Shown: positions 42,339-50,610, counted from the first letter of the stretch. The stretch: 64,000 bases of DNA from Marinobacter manganoxydans MnI7-9 (GCF_000235625.1 NZ_AGTR01000055.1:85677-149676); one strand, 5' to 3'. The notes: a model not told the origin generated them from the letters alone. Translations and numbers: made by a program.

Positions 42339-42590
42339 ATGACCGACAGCGCCGAAAACCAGCCCGAGCAAGACCCCAGACAGGAAAAATTCGTTGTCGA
42401 CACCGAGTTGCTGACCGAAGACCAGCTCCAGGGCCTGGTGGAAGAGTACTGCACCCGATACCACGGACTGAACGACACCGAGAACCCGATGGGCGAGCAG
42501 AGCAGGGTCATGTCTGCGGTGCGCCGGGGCGATCTGGTGGTCTGGTTTGATCCCGTGGAAAACACCGCCGGGCTGGGTGTGCCGGCTTAG
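42339..42590 (+). CDS. YheU/UPF0270-family protein
   Basis: 83 residues. The core FVVDTELLTEDQLQGLVEEYCTRYHGLNDTENPMGEQSRVMSAVRRGDLVVWFDPVENTAGL follows the UPF0270 pattern (leu-rich helix, a short acidic motif, then the G-[DR]-x-V-V-x-[WF] strand). Function unknown. CAGGAGA precedes the ATG; the upstream open frame is not needed. Confidence 0.8.
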   Translation: MTDSAENQPEQDPRQEKFVVDTELLTEDQLQGLVEEYCTRYHGLNDTENPMGEQSRVMSAVRRGDLVVWFDPVENTAGLGVPA

Positions 42591-42689
42591 GCGTCAGGTG
42601 TGTCACGGTATTTGTGTTTGCACCTACCCGGGGCAGGAACTAAACGTTACAATCGCGCTGTTTTCCGAAAGCCGTGTGCGAGGTGAATT

Positions 42690-43352
42690 TTGATCAGGGT
42701 ACTGGTTGTAGATGACCATGAGCTGGTGAGGTCCGGTATAACCCGGATGCTGGCTGACAACCCGGACATTGAAGTCATCGGGCAGGCGCCATCCGGAGAG
42801 GATGCCATCGATTTCGTCCGCCAGGAGCGGCCGGACATCGTGCTCATGGATATCCGCATGCCAGGCATCGGGGGCCTTGAGGCGACCCGTCGCATACTCC
42901 GCATTGATGATTCCATTCGCGTGATCGTGGTAACCGCCTGCGCGGACGACCCCTATCCGACGCGCGTCATGCAAAGCGGTGCCACCGCCTACATCACCAA
43001 GGGCGCGGATATCAAAGAGATGGTCCGCGCCATTCGTATGGCTCACACCGGCCAGCGCTATATCAGCCCGGAAATTGCCCAGAAGATGGCCCTGAAGCAA
43101 CTGGGCGGCGGCGATCGGGACGAGGATGGCGAGCTCTCGCTGTTCGACCGGCTTTCCGAGCGGGAAATGCAGATCGCGATGATGGTGGTGGATTGCCAGA
43201 AGGTGCAGGACATTTCGGACAAGCTGTGCCTGAGTCCGAAGACCGTGAACAGCTACCGCTACCGGATCTTCGAGAAACTGGAAATTTCCAGTGATGTCGA
43301 ATTGGCCCTGATGGCAGTGCGGCTCGGGTTGCTTGATGCCGACAAGGTCTGA
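42690..43352 (+). CDS. gacA: Response regulator GacA/UvrY
   Basis: 220 residues: an N-terminal receiver (IRVLVVDDHELVRSGI; phospho-acceptor D54 in IVLMDIRMPGIGG; TKGAD loop) and a C-terminal LuxR-type helix-turn-helix (LSEREMQIAMMVVDCQKVQDISDKLCLSPKTVNSYRYRIFEKL). It is the global regulator that, with GacS, activates small RNAs antagonising RsmA/CsrA. The start is TTG with GAGGTGA upstream. It is followed by uvrC, overlapping by 17 bases, as in the gacA/uvrY-uvrC pair of enterics and pseudomonads. Confidence 0.96.
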   Translation: MIRVLVVDDHELVRSGITRMLADNPDIEVIGQAPSGEDAIDFVRQERPDIVLMDIRMPGIGGLEATRRILRIDDSIRVIVVTACADDPYPTRVMQSGATAYITKGADIKEMVRAIRMAHTGQRYISPEIAQKMALKQLGGGDRDEDGELSLFDRLSEREMQIAMMVVDCQKVQDISDKLCLSPKTVNSYRYRIFEKLEISSDVELALMAVRLGLLDADKV

Positions 43353-45198
43353 CCCTGAGAGCACCCACATCGGGGAGTTTGACAGCAAGAGCTTCCTGAA
43401 ACAGTTGACCGAGCGGCCCGGCGTCTACCGAATGTACGAGGAGGGTGGCTCGGTTCTTTACGTGGGCAAGGCCCGCAACCTGAAAAAACGGGTTGGCAGC
43501 TACTTCCGCAAGACCGGCCTTGCGCCCAAGACCGAAGCCCTGGTGGGCAAGATTGCCTCTATCGAAGTGACGATTACCGGCAGTGAAACCGAGGCGCTGC
43601 TGCTCGAACAGAACCTGATCAAATCGTTACGGCCGCCCTATAACATCCTGCTCCGTGACGATAAGTCCTATCCCTATATCTATTTGTCGTCGCATAGCGA
43701 TTACCCCTCGCTGACGTTCCGTCGTGGGCGCACTAAAAAGGGTGGCGGCACCTGGTTCGGGCCGTTTCCGAGCTCGGGTGCGGTCAAGGAAAGTCTTAAT
43801 GTGTTACAGAAGATTTTCCGCATAAGAAACTGTAGTGAAAGCTTTTTCAGGAACCGAACAAGGCCTTGCCTGCAGTACCAGATCAACCGTTGTACGGCAC
43901 CGTGTGTTGAATACATCACGCCTGAGGAGTACCAGCAGGACATCCGCCATGCCACCATGTTTCTGGAGGGGAAAAACCCTGCGATTCTCCACGATCTGAT
44001 GAATGCCATGGAGGCCGCTTCCAAGAACCTGGAGTTCGAGAAAGCAGCGGCCTATCGCGACCAGATCAACCATCTGCGCCATGTTCAGGAACAACAGTCG
44101 GTAGACGGTGAGGGCGGCGATGCGGATGTCATCGCCATTGCCCAGGACGCGGGTATCGTCTGCATCGTAGTGATCATCGTGCGCGGCGGCCGTGTGCTCG
44201 GCACCAAGGACTATTTCCCCCGCTACTCCATCGAGCAGACCGAGGGCGAACTGCTCAGTGCCTTCCTCGGGCAGTATTATTTCGGCGGCAACACCCGGCG
44301 GGAGATTCCGCGGGATATCCTGGTGCCGGTTGAGGTGGAAGGCCAGGAATTGTTGGCCCAGGCCCTCAGCGAGTCTGCAAACCGGGAAACCCGGATTCGG
44401 GGCAATGTTCGCGGTGAACGCCGCCGGTGGCTGGAACTGGCCATGACCAACGCCCGCCAGACCCTGCTCACCCACCTGGCCAGCAAGGAGACCGTATACC
44501 GGCGCCTCCTGGCCCTGAGGGATCTTCTGGAGCTGTCGGAGACGCCGTCACGCATGGAGTGTTTCGATATCAGCCACAGCCACGGGGAAAATACCGTCGC
44601 ATCCTGTGTGGTTTTCGATGAGAATGGCCCCCTGAAGAGTGATTACCGCCTGTACAATATCGAGGGCGTGACCGCCGGCGATGATTACGCCGCCATGCGC
44701 CAGGTGCTCTCCCGCCGTTACAAGCGGATGGTGGCCGGTGAGGGCAAGCGGCCGGATCTGGTCTTCATCGACGGTGGTAAAGGACAGTTGAACATTGCCC
44801 GGGAAGTGTTTGACGAGCTTGAGATTTCGGACATCCCGCTGATTGGTGTCGCCAAGGGCGTAACCCGTCGTGCAGGCATGGAGCAACTGATAGACGCCAT
44901 GACTGGGGATGTCTTCCGGGTGCCGGCTGATTCGCCCGCGTTGCACCTGATCCAGCACATCCGGGACGAGTCCCACCGGTTTGCGATAACCGGGCACCGG
45001 GCGCGCCGTGATAAAAAACGCCGGCAGTCTACACTGGAAGGCATTGAGGGCGTGGGACCGAAGAAGCGACGCGACCTGATTCGATACTTTGGCGGGATAC
45101 AGGAACTCCGCAAGGCCGGGGTCGACGAGATGACCAAGGTTCAGGGCATCAGCAAATCACTGGCCGAAACCATATACGCAGCATTGCACGACGAGTAA
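43336..45198 (+). CDS. uvrC: Excinuclease ABC subunit UvrC
   Basis: Makes both incisions in nucleotide excision repair. 620 residues: N-terminal GIY-YIG nuclease (PGVYRMYEEGGSVLYVGKARNLKKR), the UVR UvrB-binding domain (LMNAMEAASKNLEFEKAAAYRDQINHLRHVQ), the RNase H-like C-terminal nuclease (ECFDISHSHGENTVASCVVF; DLVFIDGGKGQLN) and two helix-hairpin-helix motifs at the end (IEGVGPKKRRDLIRYFGG). The ATG lies within the end of gacA; a TTG one codon upstream is possible. Confidence 0.97.
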   Translation: MPTRSDPESTHIGEFDSKSFLKQLTERPGVYRMYEEGGSVLYVGKARNLKKRVGSYFRKTGLAPKTEALVGKIASIEVTITGSETEALLLEQNLIKSLRPPYNILLRDDKSYPYIYLSSHSDYPSLTFRRGRTKKGGGTWFGPFPSSGAVKESLNVLQKIFRIRNCSESFFRNRTRPCLQYQINRCTAPCVEYITPEEYQQDIRHATMFLEGKNPAILHDLMNAMEAASKNLEFEKAAAYRDQINHLRHVQEQQSVDGEGGDADVIAIAQDAGIVCIVVIIVRGGRVLGTKDYFPRYSIEQTEGELLSAFLGQYYFGGNTRREIPRDILVPVEVEGQELLAQALSESANRETRIRGNVRGERRRWLELAMTNARQTLLTHLASKETVYRRLLALRDLLELSETPSRMECFDISHSHGENTVASCVVFDENGPLKSDYRLYNIEGVTAGDDYAAMRQVLSRRYKRMVAGEGKRPDLVFIDGGKGQLNIAREVFDELEISDIPLIGVAKGVTRRAGMEQLIDAMTGDVFRVPADSPALHLIQHIRDESHRFAITGHRARRDKKRRQSTLEGIEGVGPKKRRDLIRYFGGIQELRKAGVDEMTKVQGISKSLAETIYAALHDE

Positions 45199-45205
45199 GG
45201 ACAGC

Positions 45206-45784
45206 ATGAATTTACCAAACATCCTCACCCTTTCCCGCATCATCATGATTCCGGTGTTCGTGGTGATTTTTTACCTTCCGGTGGGGTGGAGCTACCTCGT
45301 GAGCGCGGCGATTTTCGGATTGGCGGCGGCCACGGACTGGCTGGACGGTTACCTGGCCCGCAAACTCGACCAGAGCACGCCGTTCGGCGCCTTCCTTGAT
45401 CCGGTTGCGGACAAGTTGATGGTGGCTGTTGCGCTGGCGGTCTTGATCGAGGAGCACTCTGCGATTCTGCTGACGATCCCGGCCACTGTGATCATCGGTC
45501 GTGAAATTGTCATTTCCGCATTGCGGGAGTGGATGGCAGAGATTGGCAGCCGCGCCAGCGTAGCGGTTTCCTACATCGGTAAGATCAAGACCACCGCGCA
45601 GATGGCTGCAATTGTCGGCCTTCTGGCGTTTCCTCCCGGCGTGCTCTGGGCTAATGTCGCCCTGGGTCTGCTCTATATTGCTGCAATCCTTACGCTCTGG
45701 TCCATGGGCCTTTACCTCAAGGCTGCCTGGGCGGATCTGTTTCCGGAGAAGGCCTCAGGTCAGACGGATAGTCACACGTCCTAG
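45206..45784 (+). CDS. pgsA: CDP-diacylglycerol-glycerol-3-phosphate 3-phosphatidyltransferase
   Basis: Makes phosphatidylglycerophosphate, the committed step to phosphatidylglycerol and cardiolipin. 192 residues, several membrane helices and the CDP-alcohol phosphotransferase signature (DWLDGYLARKLDQSTPFGAF, then DPVADK: D-x2-DG-x2-AR-x8-G-x3-D-x3-D complete). It follows uvrC by seven bases. The last 68 bases overlap the end of the convergent lipoprotein gene. Confidence 0.96.
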   Translation: MNLPNILTLSRIIMIPVFVVIFYLPVGWSYLVSAAIFGLAAATDWLDGYLARKLDQSTPFGAFLDPVADKLMVAVALAVLIEEHSAILLTIPATVIIGREIVISALREWMAEIGSRASVAVSYIGKIKTTAQMAAIVGLLAFPPGVLWANVALGLLYIAAILTLWSMGLYLKAAWADLFPEKASGQTDSHTS

Positions 45785-46370
45785 CCCAATCAATGACCCG
45801 GGTGGCCAGATCGCTGCCCGCGGCACCGAAGGCTTCAACAATCTGGTCAACGGATGTGCCTGAGGCCGGCTCTACGATCCGGATGCTGCGAGTACACAGG
45901 GTGGCCCTGGAGCGGTCGTGAATCATCTGCAGGTGCAGCTCAATGACCACCTCCGGTCCGGATTCCGGGATTTGCGAATGAAACCCGGAGAGTTCGGTGA
46001 CCAGGGTCAACTCAGCCTGTGCAGGGTTGGTGTCGGTAATAACGGTTGTGTAGACACCACTTTGACGAAGACTGTTGACCAGTGTATCCCGAACCACCAC
46101 TGGCCCGGTGTCCCTCCAGCGTGTCCCCTCATAGGCCCGGAACTCACTGGGTGTGGGCTTGGCCAGAATCCGCGATCCGGCTAAAGGCTCTGAGGCGTAG
46201 GGCGTGTCAACTCGAAGCGATGCCATAACGGGTTGCCCGGCCGCCGGTACCGCCCGAACCACAGCCAGGTCCATAACCCTGGGTGGCTCCGGGTTCGGAA
46301 ACACCGTGCAGCCGCTGGTGAGGGCAGCACCGAGGAGAAGTGTCAGGTTCCTGATTGACCTCAATGTCAC
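45717..46370 (-). CDS. ABC-type transport auxiliary lipoprotein (PqiC/LetC-like)
   Basis: 217 residues. A lipoprotein signal (LLLGAALTSGC) is followed by the ABC_trans_aux-type domain (VMDLAVVRAVPAAGQPVMASLRVDTPYASEPLAGSRIL, RWRDTGPVVVRDTLVNSLRQSGVYTTVI). Such outer-membrane lipoproteins work with MCE/MlaD proteins in lipid transport. It is the last gene of the minus-strand operon and overlaps the MCE gene by four bases. Its 3' end runs 68 bases into pgsA. Confidence 0.88.
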   Translation of the reverse strand: MTLRSIRNLTLLLGAALTSGCTVFPNPEPPRVMDLAVVRAVPAAGQPVMASLRVDTPYASEPLAGSRILAKPTPSEFRAYEGTRWRDTGPVVVRDTLVNSLRQSGVYTTVITDTNPAQAELTLVTELSGFHSQIPESGPEVVIELHLQMIHDRSRATLCTRSIRIVEPASGTSVDQIVEAFGAAGSDLATRVIDWARTCDYPSDLRPSPETDPPRQP

Positions 46371-47305
46371 TGTGCCATCTCCTTCATGGTTTCATTGCCG
46401 AACAGCGTGCCCGTGGGATCCTGCTCCAGCCGGTGCGTAAACTGATTCAGGCTGCGCAGGGTTGCCCTTAGCTCCCGTAGCGCGGGCGCCAACTCTCCCA
46501 TACCCTGCAGCCCGGCATCCATCGCCCCCTGGTTGTTTCGGGTTAGCTCATCAATTCGCTCCATGGTGGTGGTCATTACCGCGAGCGCTTGGTCCATGGA
46601 TTGCAGAACCCGCTGGCCGTCGTTTTGCAGCAGTTCGTTGGCGTTATCCGAAACGTTGGAGACTTTGATCGCGGCTTCTTCGGCGCGAATGGCGGCGGCA
46701 TCGAATTGTTCGAGCAGGGCGATCAGCTGGTCCCGGCGGTCGAGCAGGGCGTCTGTGGCTTCCCATGTGTTTTCCAGGATGGCCGATGCATTGTCGATGT
46801 TGTCAGCCGATAACAGCGCCGTCGCGCTGGTAAGCAGCTGGTCGGCTTTGGCCAGGAGTTGCTCGCCGTTGGAAAGCAGGCTGGTGAACGCCGAGGGCTC
46901 GGCAATGATCACCGGCGGGTTGTCCTCGTCACCTTTCAACGCGGGGTTGTCGGGGCTTCCACCGCTGAACTGGACGCTCATGCTGCCGGTGATATTGGCG
47001 AGCACCAGGCCGGCTTTCGTGTTCTCCCGAATGGGAACCGACTGATCCACCCGAACCAGAACCCGCACATGCCCAGGATTGTCCGGGTCCAACCTCAGCT
47101 CCACCACATCGCCGATCTGAACGCCGCTGTAGAGCACAGGGTTGCCTTCGGACAGGCCGCCGACGGCGTGGTCGAACACGATCTCGTAGTAGCCCCATTC
47201 CCGATCGGCGGAGGATTTCGCCAGCCACAGAGAAAAGATCAAGGCGGCGGCAAAGGCCAGGATGGTAAACAGGCCAATGATCAGGTGGTGGGCCCTCGGC
47301 TCCAT
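46367..47305 (-). CDS. MCE/MlaD-family lipid transport protein
   Basis: 312 residues: an N-terminal transmembrane anchor (LIIGLFTILAFAAALIFSLWLA), one MCE domain (about 35-120: YEIVFDHAVGGLSEGNPVLYSGVQIGDVVEL, ANITGSMSVQFSGG) and a long helical C-terminal region. It forms the periplasmic substrate-binding ring on the permease. AGGAG precedes the ATG. Larger than MlaD of the canonical asymmetry system, and accompanied by an auxiliary lipoprotein instead of MlaC and MlaB. Confidence 0.93.
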   Translation of the reverse strand: MEPRAHHLIIGLFTILAFAAALIFSLWLAKSSADREWGYYEIVFDHAVGGLSEGNPVLYSGVQIGDVVELRLDPDNPGHVRVLVRVDQSVPIRENTKAGLVLANITGSMSVQFSGGSPDNPALKGDEDNPPVIIAEPSAFTSLLSNGEQLLAKADQLLTSATALLSADNIDNASAILENTWEATDALLDRRDQLIALLEQFDAAAIRAEEAAIKVSNVSDNANELLQNDGQRVLQSMDQALAVMTTTMERIDELTRNNQGAMDAGLQGMGELAPALRELRATLRSLNQFTHRLEQDPTGTLFGNETMKEMAQ

Positions 47306-47307
47306 GG

Positions 47308-48141
47308 TTACTGCTCCTGATTCCGTTTTTCCAGATGATCCCTGAATGCGTAACTCGCTGCCCGGCCACGGGGCCCGTTAAAGTAGTCCTGGACCCAATC
47401 GTCCTTCGTGGCCGCAACCTTCTCCAGCGTATCAGCTACCAGCACCTTGCGCTGTGACAGTACCGCAACCCGGTCACAGGTTGAGTAGAGGGTGTCCAGA
47501 TCATGGGTGACCAGAAATACCGTCAGACCCAGCGCGTCCCGCAGCGTGACGATGAGTCTGTCGAAGGCGGCGGCGCCAATCGGATCCAGCCCAGCGGTGG
47601 GCTCATCCAGGAACAGTATCTCAGGATCAAGGGCCAGGGCCCGTGCCAGGCTTGCGCGTTTTACCATACCGCCAGAAAGTTCGGACGGATACCGAACCGC
47701 TGCGTCAGGCGGTAAACCGGTCAGCGCCAGCTTCATGCGCGCCAGTTTTTCCGCTTCGGGCCGTTTCAGGCCCGCGTGTTCGATCAGCGGAACGGCGATA
47801 TTCTCCTGCAGGTTCAGGGACGTAAACAGGGCGCCACCCTGGAACAGAACCCCGAAGCGTTGCTCTATGCGCGAACGCGCCCTTGCCGAAAGCTGGATAA
47901 GATCCTCGCCAAACACCCGGATGTGGCCAGAGGCTGGTGTATTCAGGCCGACGATGCTGCGCAGAAGTACCGTCTTGCCAGTACCGGAACCGCCAACGAC
48001 GCCGAGAATTTCACCACGCAGCAGATCCAGGTCCAGGTCCTCGTGCACAATGTGATCGCCAAAGCGGTTGCACAGGTCCCGCACCTCGATGACCGGCTCA
48101 TGTCTTGTTTGAGGATTTGGAGACGCTGCCATATCTGCCAT
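47308..48141 (-). CDS. MlaF-like ABC transporter ATP-binding protein
   Basis: About 277 residues of the MlaF/Ttg2A type: Walker A GGSGTGKTVLLRSI, Q-loop FQGGALF, signature LSGGMVKRASLARALA, Walker B ILFLDEPTAGLDP and the H-loop THDLDTLYSTCDR. It powers the MCE transporter. A GTG at 48147 overlapping the permease stop (GTGA) is an alternative start. Confidence 0.95.
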   Translation of the reverse strand: MADMAASPNPQTRHEPVIEVRDLCNRFGDHIVHEDLDLDLLRGEILGVVGGSGTGKTVLLRSIVGLNTPASGHIRVFGEDLIQLSARARSRIEQRFGVLFQGGALFTSLNLQENIAVPLIEHAGLKRPEAEKLARMKLALTGLPPDAAVRYPSELSGGMVKRASLARALALDPEILFLDEPTAGLDPIGAAAFDRLIVTLRDALGLTVFLVTHDLDTLYSTCDRVAVLSQRKVLVADTLEKVAATKDDWVQDYFNGPRGRAASYAFRDHLEKRNQEQ

Positions 48142-48143
48142 GA

Positions 48144-49310
48144 TCACCAGCCCATTTCCATAAAGAATAGTGCAGCAATGGAATCCAGCAGAATTACCAT
48201 GAAGATCGACTGAACCACGCTGGAGGTGGTGTGCTCACCTACCGATTGGGCACTGCCAGCCACCTTGAAGCCTTCCAGGCAGCCAATCACGGCGATCAGG
48301 AAGGCAAAGATCGGCGCCTTAACAATGCCCACAACGAAATGCTGAAGGGCGATGTCCCGCTCAACGATGGCCATGAACTGCGTCGGCGTTATATCCAGCA
48401 CCAGCGCACAGACCATGGCGCCGCCCACCATACCCGAGATCATCCCCACGAAGGTGAGAATGGGCAGGCTCACCATCATGGCCATTACCCGGGGCAGTAC
48501 GAGCAGTTCAATGGGGTTCAGGCCCAGGGTGCGGATAGCATCAAGCTCCTCGTTAACCTTCATGGCGCCAATGTGGGCGGTAAACGCGCTGGCGGTTCGG
48601 CCGGCCAGAAGGATCGCGGCCAGCAGCACCCCGAATTCCCGCAGGAAGGAAAACGCCACCAGGTTCACCGTGTAAATGGTGGCGCCGAAATCGTCCAGCA
48701 CGGTTGCACCCAGAAAAGCCACCACAGCGCCCACCAGAAACGTCAGCAGTGCCACGATGGGCAGGGCATTCAGGCCGGTGTCATGAACCGCAGCCACAAA
48801 GGGCGTCATCCGCCAACGCCAAGGCCGGGGAAGGTTCCAGGCCAGGGTGCCGAGGGTCTGGCCAATAAAGCCCACAAGGATCCACAGCAGCCGGAAGATG
48901 CTTTCCACCTTCTGGCCGGTTCCGGTCACAAAGCTCCAGAGCAGGGAAGGCCTGCGCCCATCTGGCCCGGGCTGGTTCTTCATGGCTTCGCAGACGGCGG
49001 CAATCAGCGCGGATTTTTCACGGGGTAAGTCGCCAGCGGCCGAGGCGGCTTCAAGCAGGCGCTCCGGGCCGATCAACGAGGCCAGTTGCGATGCTCCGGC
49101 AGTGTCGATCCGATCCAGCCCCGAGAGGTCGATGGATAATCGACTCGTATCCCTGGAAGACATCGACGAAGCCAGGGACGCCAGCGACCGGTAATGGCTC
49201 AACAGCCAGTCATCCGTCACCCTCAGGGTGCTGGCGTCCACGGCTATGGATCCGGGTCTGGAAGACGGTCTTTGTGGGTCGGTCTGCTCGGAAGAATCAG
49301 GACTGGGCAC
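48144..49310 (-). CDS. MlaE-like permease with N-terminal STAS domain
   Basis: About 388 residues. An N-terminal STAS-like part (STLRVTDDWLLSHYRSLASLAS..LSIDLSGLDRIDTAGASQLASLIG) is followed by the MlaE permease (ALPIVALLTFLVGAVVAFLGATVLDDFGATIYTVNLVAFSFLREFGVLLAAILLAGRTASAFTAHIGAMKVNEELDAIRTLG, and GCLEGFKVAGSAQSVGEHTTSSVVQSIFMVILLDSIAALFF). In the classical system STAS protein MlaB is separate; here it is fused. The reading frame stays open upstream to 49517, but those codons overlap the tRNA-Gly promoter, so GTG at 49310 is preferred; the exact start is uncertain. Confidence 0.88.
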   Translation of the reverse strand: MPSPDSSEQTDPQRPSSRPGSIAVDASTLRVTDDWLLSHYRSLASLASSMSSRDTSRLSIDLSGLDRIDTAGASQLASLIGPERLLEAASAAGDLPREKSALIAAVCEAMKNQPGPDGRRPSLLWSFVTGTGQKVESIFRLLWILVGFIGQTLGTLAWNLPRPWRWRMTPFVAAVHDTGLNALPIVALLTFLVGAVVAFLGATVLDDFGATIYTVNLVAFSFLREFGVLLAAILLAGRTASAFTAHIGAMKVNEELDAIRTLGLNPIELLVLPRVMAMMVSLPILTFVGMISGMVGGAMVCALVLDITPTQFMAIVERDIALQHFVVGIVKAPIFAFLIAVIGCLEGFKVAGSAQSVGEHTTSSVVQSIFMVILLDSIAALFFMEMGW

Positions 49311-49468
49311 GTTCTGTCGAATCCCTGGGTGATGTTGCCTGCCAGTGCCTAGCTTAGTGAGTGCAAAGGTTCTCTGCCAGTACGCAGGTCCCATGATTGC
49401 ATCCGGCACCGCGATTGGCCAATCTTTGCCCACAACTTCCAGTAAAACAAAAACTTGATAAAAAACTA

Positions 49469-49496
49469 TTGACGCCCGAACGGTAATCCGTAGAAT
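49469..49496 (+). promoter_or_regulatory. Sigma-70 promoter of the tRNA-Gly/tRNA-Cys transcript
   Basis: TTGACG, 16 bases, TAGAAT, ending 38 bases before tRNA-Gly. Both hexamers are five-of-six matches to consensus. Confidence 0.75.
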
Positions 49497-49534
49497 ACGC
49501 AGCCGTTGACGAGGCAATGCCCCGGAAACAAAGA

Positions 49535-49610
49535 GCGGGAATAGCTCAGTTGGTAGAGCACAACCTTGCCAAGGTTGGGGTCGCGAGTTCGAATCTCGTT
49601 TCCCGCTCCA
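49535..49610 (+). tRNA. tRNA-Gly (anticodon GCC)
   Basis: 76 bases with encoded CCA. Acceptor GCGGGAA pairs with TTCCCGC, discriminator T. D arm AGCTCAGTTGGTAGAGC, anticodon loop TTGCCAA with GCC (49568-49570), T arm GCGAGTTCGAATCTCGT. Equivalent to glyW of the uvrC-pgsA-glyW-cysT locus in enterics. Confidence 0.98.
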
Positions 49611-49643
49611 ATTTCAAGTCTCTCAATGCCCACCTGAGAGCAC

Positions 49644-49667
49644 AAAGATCCGATCTCTTCGATCTTT
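49644..49667 (+). other. Hairpin in the spacer between tRNA-Gly and tRNA-Cys
   Basis: AAAGATC and GATCTTT can pair around a ten-base loop. A processing structure in the joint precursor is the most natural reading; it is too weak to be a good terminator. Confidence 0.35.
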
Positions 49668-49670
49668 TCC

Positions 49671-49744
49671 GGCGCGGTGGCAGAGTGGTTATGCAGCGGA
49701 CTGCAACTCCGTGTACGCCGGTTCGATTCCGACCCGCGCCTCCA
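49671..49744 (+). tRNA. tRNA-Cys (anticodon GCA)
   Basis: 74 bases with encoded CCA. Acceptor GGCGCGG pairs with CCGCGCC, discriminator T. Anticodon loop CTGCAAC carries GCA (49703-49705). T arm GCCGGTTCGATTCCGAC. Equivalent to cysT. Behind it stands the defence region rather than the tRNA-Leu that follows in enterics. Confidence 0.98.
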
Positions 49745-49830
49745 ATTTATTTCCGTGTTGTTACAGCAGCTTAAGTAGACTCAGCTTCCTGCCCATAGTG
49801 CTCAGCTGCCATTTGAGGCAAGGCGCGCGT

Positions 49831-50238
49831 CTATGCCAAAAAAACGGCCGCGTTCAGCAACGCTTCGTCCTCACTGATCAAACAAGCCTGATTAGACTCC
49901 GCGCAGGCCAGGTGGAGTGCATCCAATGTCCTCAGACTTGTCTTTCGTGTCCCGATCCAATGCCCGGCTCGACGGTAATGGTCTGATTCAATAGAGCAGA
50001 GGGTGAAGCGGCCGTGGCTGACATCATCATGGAAGGCACTTTCGATGCGATTTGCCTGGGGCTCACTAAGCTCCCCCATGCGAACCCAACGGGCCAAGGC
50101 ACTTGCAACTTCCACTTCTGTTAAATGACTGATCAGAACTGGCTTGGTCTGCAATTCAAGCAAGGCTTGAATGCTATCGCTAGCATGCTCTTGGCGGTAG
50201 TAGGGTAGAACGGCACTGGTGTCGAAGTAGTACATCAA
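49831..50238 (-). CDS. PIN-domain toxin, VapC type
   Basis: 135-residue PIN-domain ribonuclease, likely toxin of a toxin-antitoxin pair. The acidic metal site is visible: D6 (YYFDTSAVLPYY), E41/E43 (HLTEVEVASAL), D106 (RTLDALHLA) and D124 (ISEDEALL). It overlaps the antitoxin stop by four bases (ATGA), so it is translated with it. The base composition of this pair looks lower in GC than the surrounding genes, judged by eye, which fits recent acquisition. Confidence 0.9.
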   Translation of the reverse strand: MMYYFDTSAVLPYYRQEHASDSIQALLELQTKPVLISHLTEVEVASALARWVRMGELSEPQANRIESAFHDDVSHGRFTLCSIESDHYRRAGHWIGTRKTSLRTLDALHLACAESNQACLISEDEALLNAAVFLA

Positions 50239-50471
50239 TAGCGCTCTTCGTCTCTGAGCTCTCGCACCGTCTTTGCAGAACTTTCTCGAGAAGGCGGTAG
50301 CGAAGCTCTTAGCCCTGAACGATCCAGAAACTGAATAGTTTCCGGATAGGCTGCCGTCAGCCGCGCTGCTGGTTTACCATGGCGAAGAATAACAATCTCT
50401 TCTCCAGCGGCTACCGCGTCTAATAGATTAGAAAGCTTTTCCCGCGTTTCCCGGACATTAATGGTCTGCAT
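50235..50471 (-). CDS. Phd/YefM-family antitoxin
   Basis: 78 residues with the Phd/YefM N-terminal DNA-binding pattern (MQTINVRETREKLSNLLDAVAAGEEIVILRHGKPAARL) and a charged C-terminal toxin-binding tail. AAGGAG precedes the ATG at 50471. An in-frame extension upstream reaches into jetD but has no ribosome site. A pair of TGTACA-containing operators lies directly upstream. It is the first gene of the pair and probably represses its own promoter. Confidence 0.9.
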   Translation of the reverse strand: MQTINVRETREKLSNLLDAVAAGEEIVILRHGKPAARLTAAYPETIQFLDRSGLRASLPPSRESSAKTVRELRDEERY

Positions 50472-50487
50472 GCTTTCTCCTTCTTTT

Positions 50488-50508
50488 GTGTACACGTTTA
50501 GTGTACAC
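50488..50508 (-). promoter_or_regulatory. Double GTGTACAC operator of the antitoxin promoter
   Basis: Two copies of the palindrome GTGTACAC are separated by five bases (centres 13 bases apart), 16 bases upstream of the antitoxin ATG. The YefM-YoeB operator of E. coli also consists of two TGTACA-core palindromes about a helical turn apart. A plausible promoter overlaps it on the minus strand: TTGCAA (50524-50529), 18 bases, TACACT (50500-50505), so binding would block RNA polymerase. Confidence 0.75.
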
Positions 50509-50610
50509 CGATAGGTTTCTGGCTTGCAATTCAACGCCGAAGAATCGTTAAAACCTGATACATGTGAGCACTGCGCAAGATCTTGAGCGCGTTGGACTAT
50601 TTTGTTGATG

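Noticed and set aside
49311-49517. N-terminal extension of the STAS-permease gene up to 49517
   Set aside because: The added codons overlap the tRNA-Gly promoter and the sequence lacks similarity to the family; a start near 49310 fits the STAS domain.
49745-49830. Attachment-site repeat of tRNA-Cys flanking the defence region
   Set aside because: No copy of the tRNA 3' end was found around 57.3-59.3 kb; no integrase is present.
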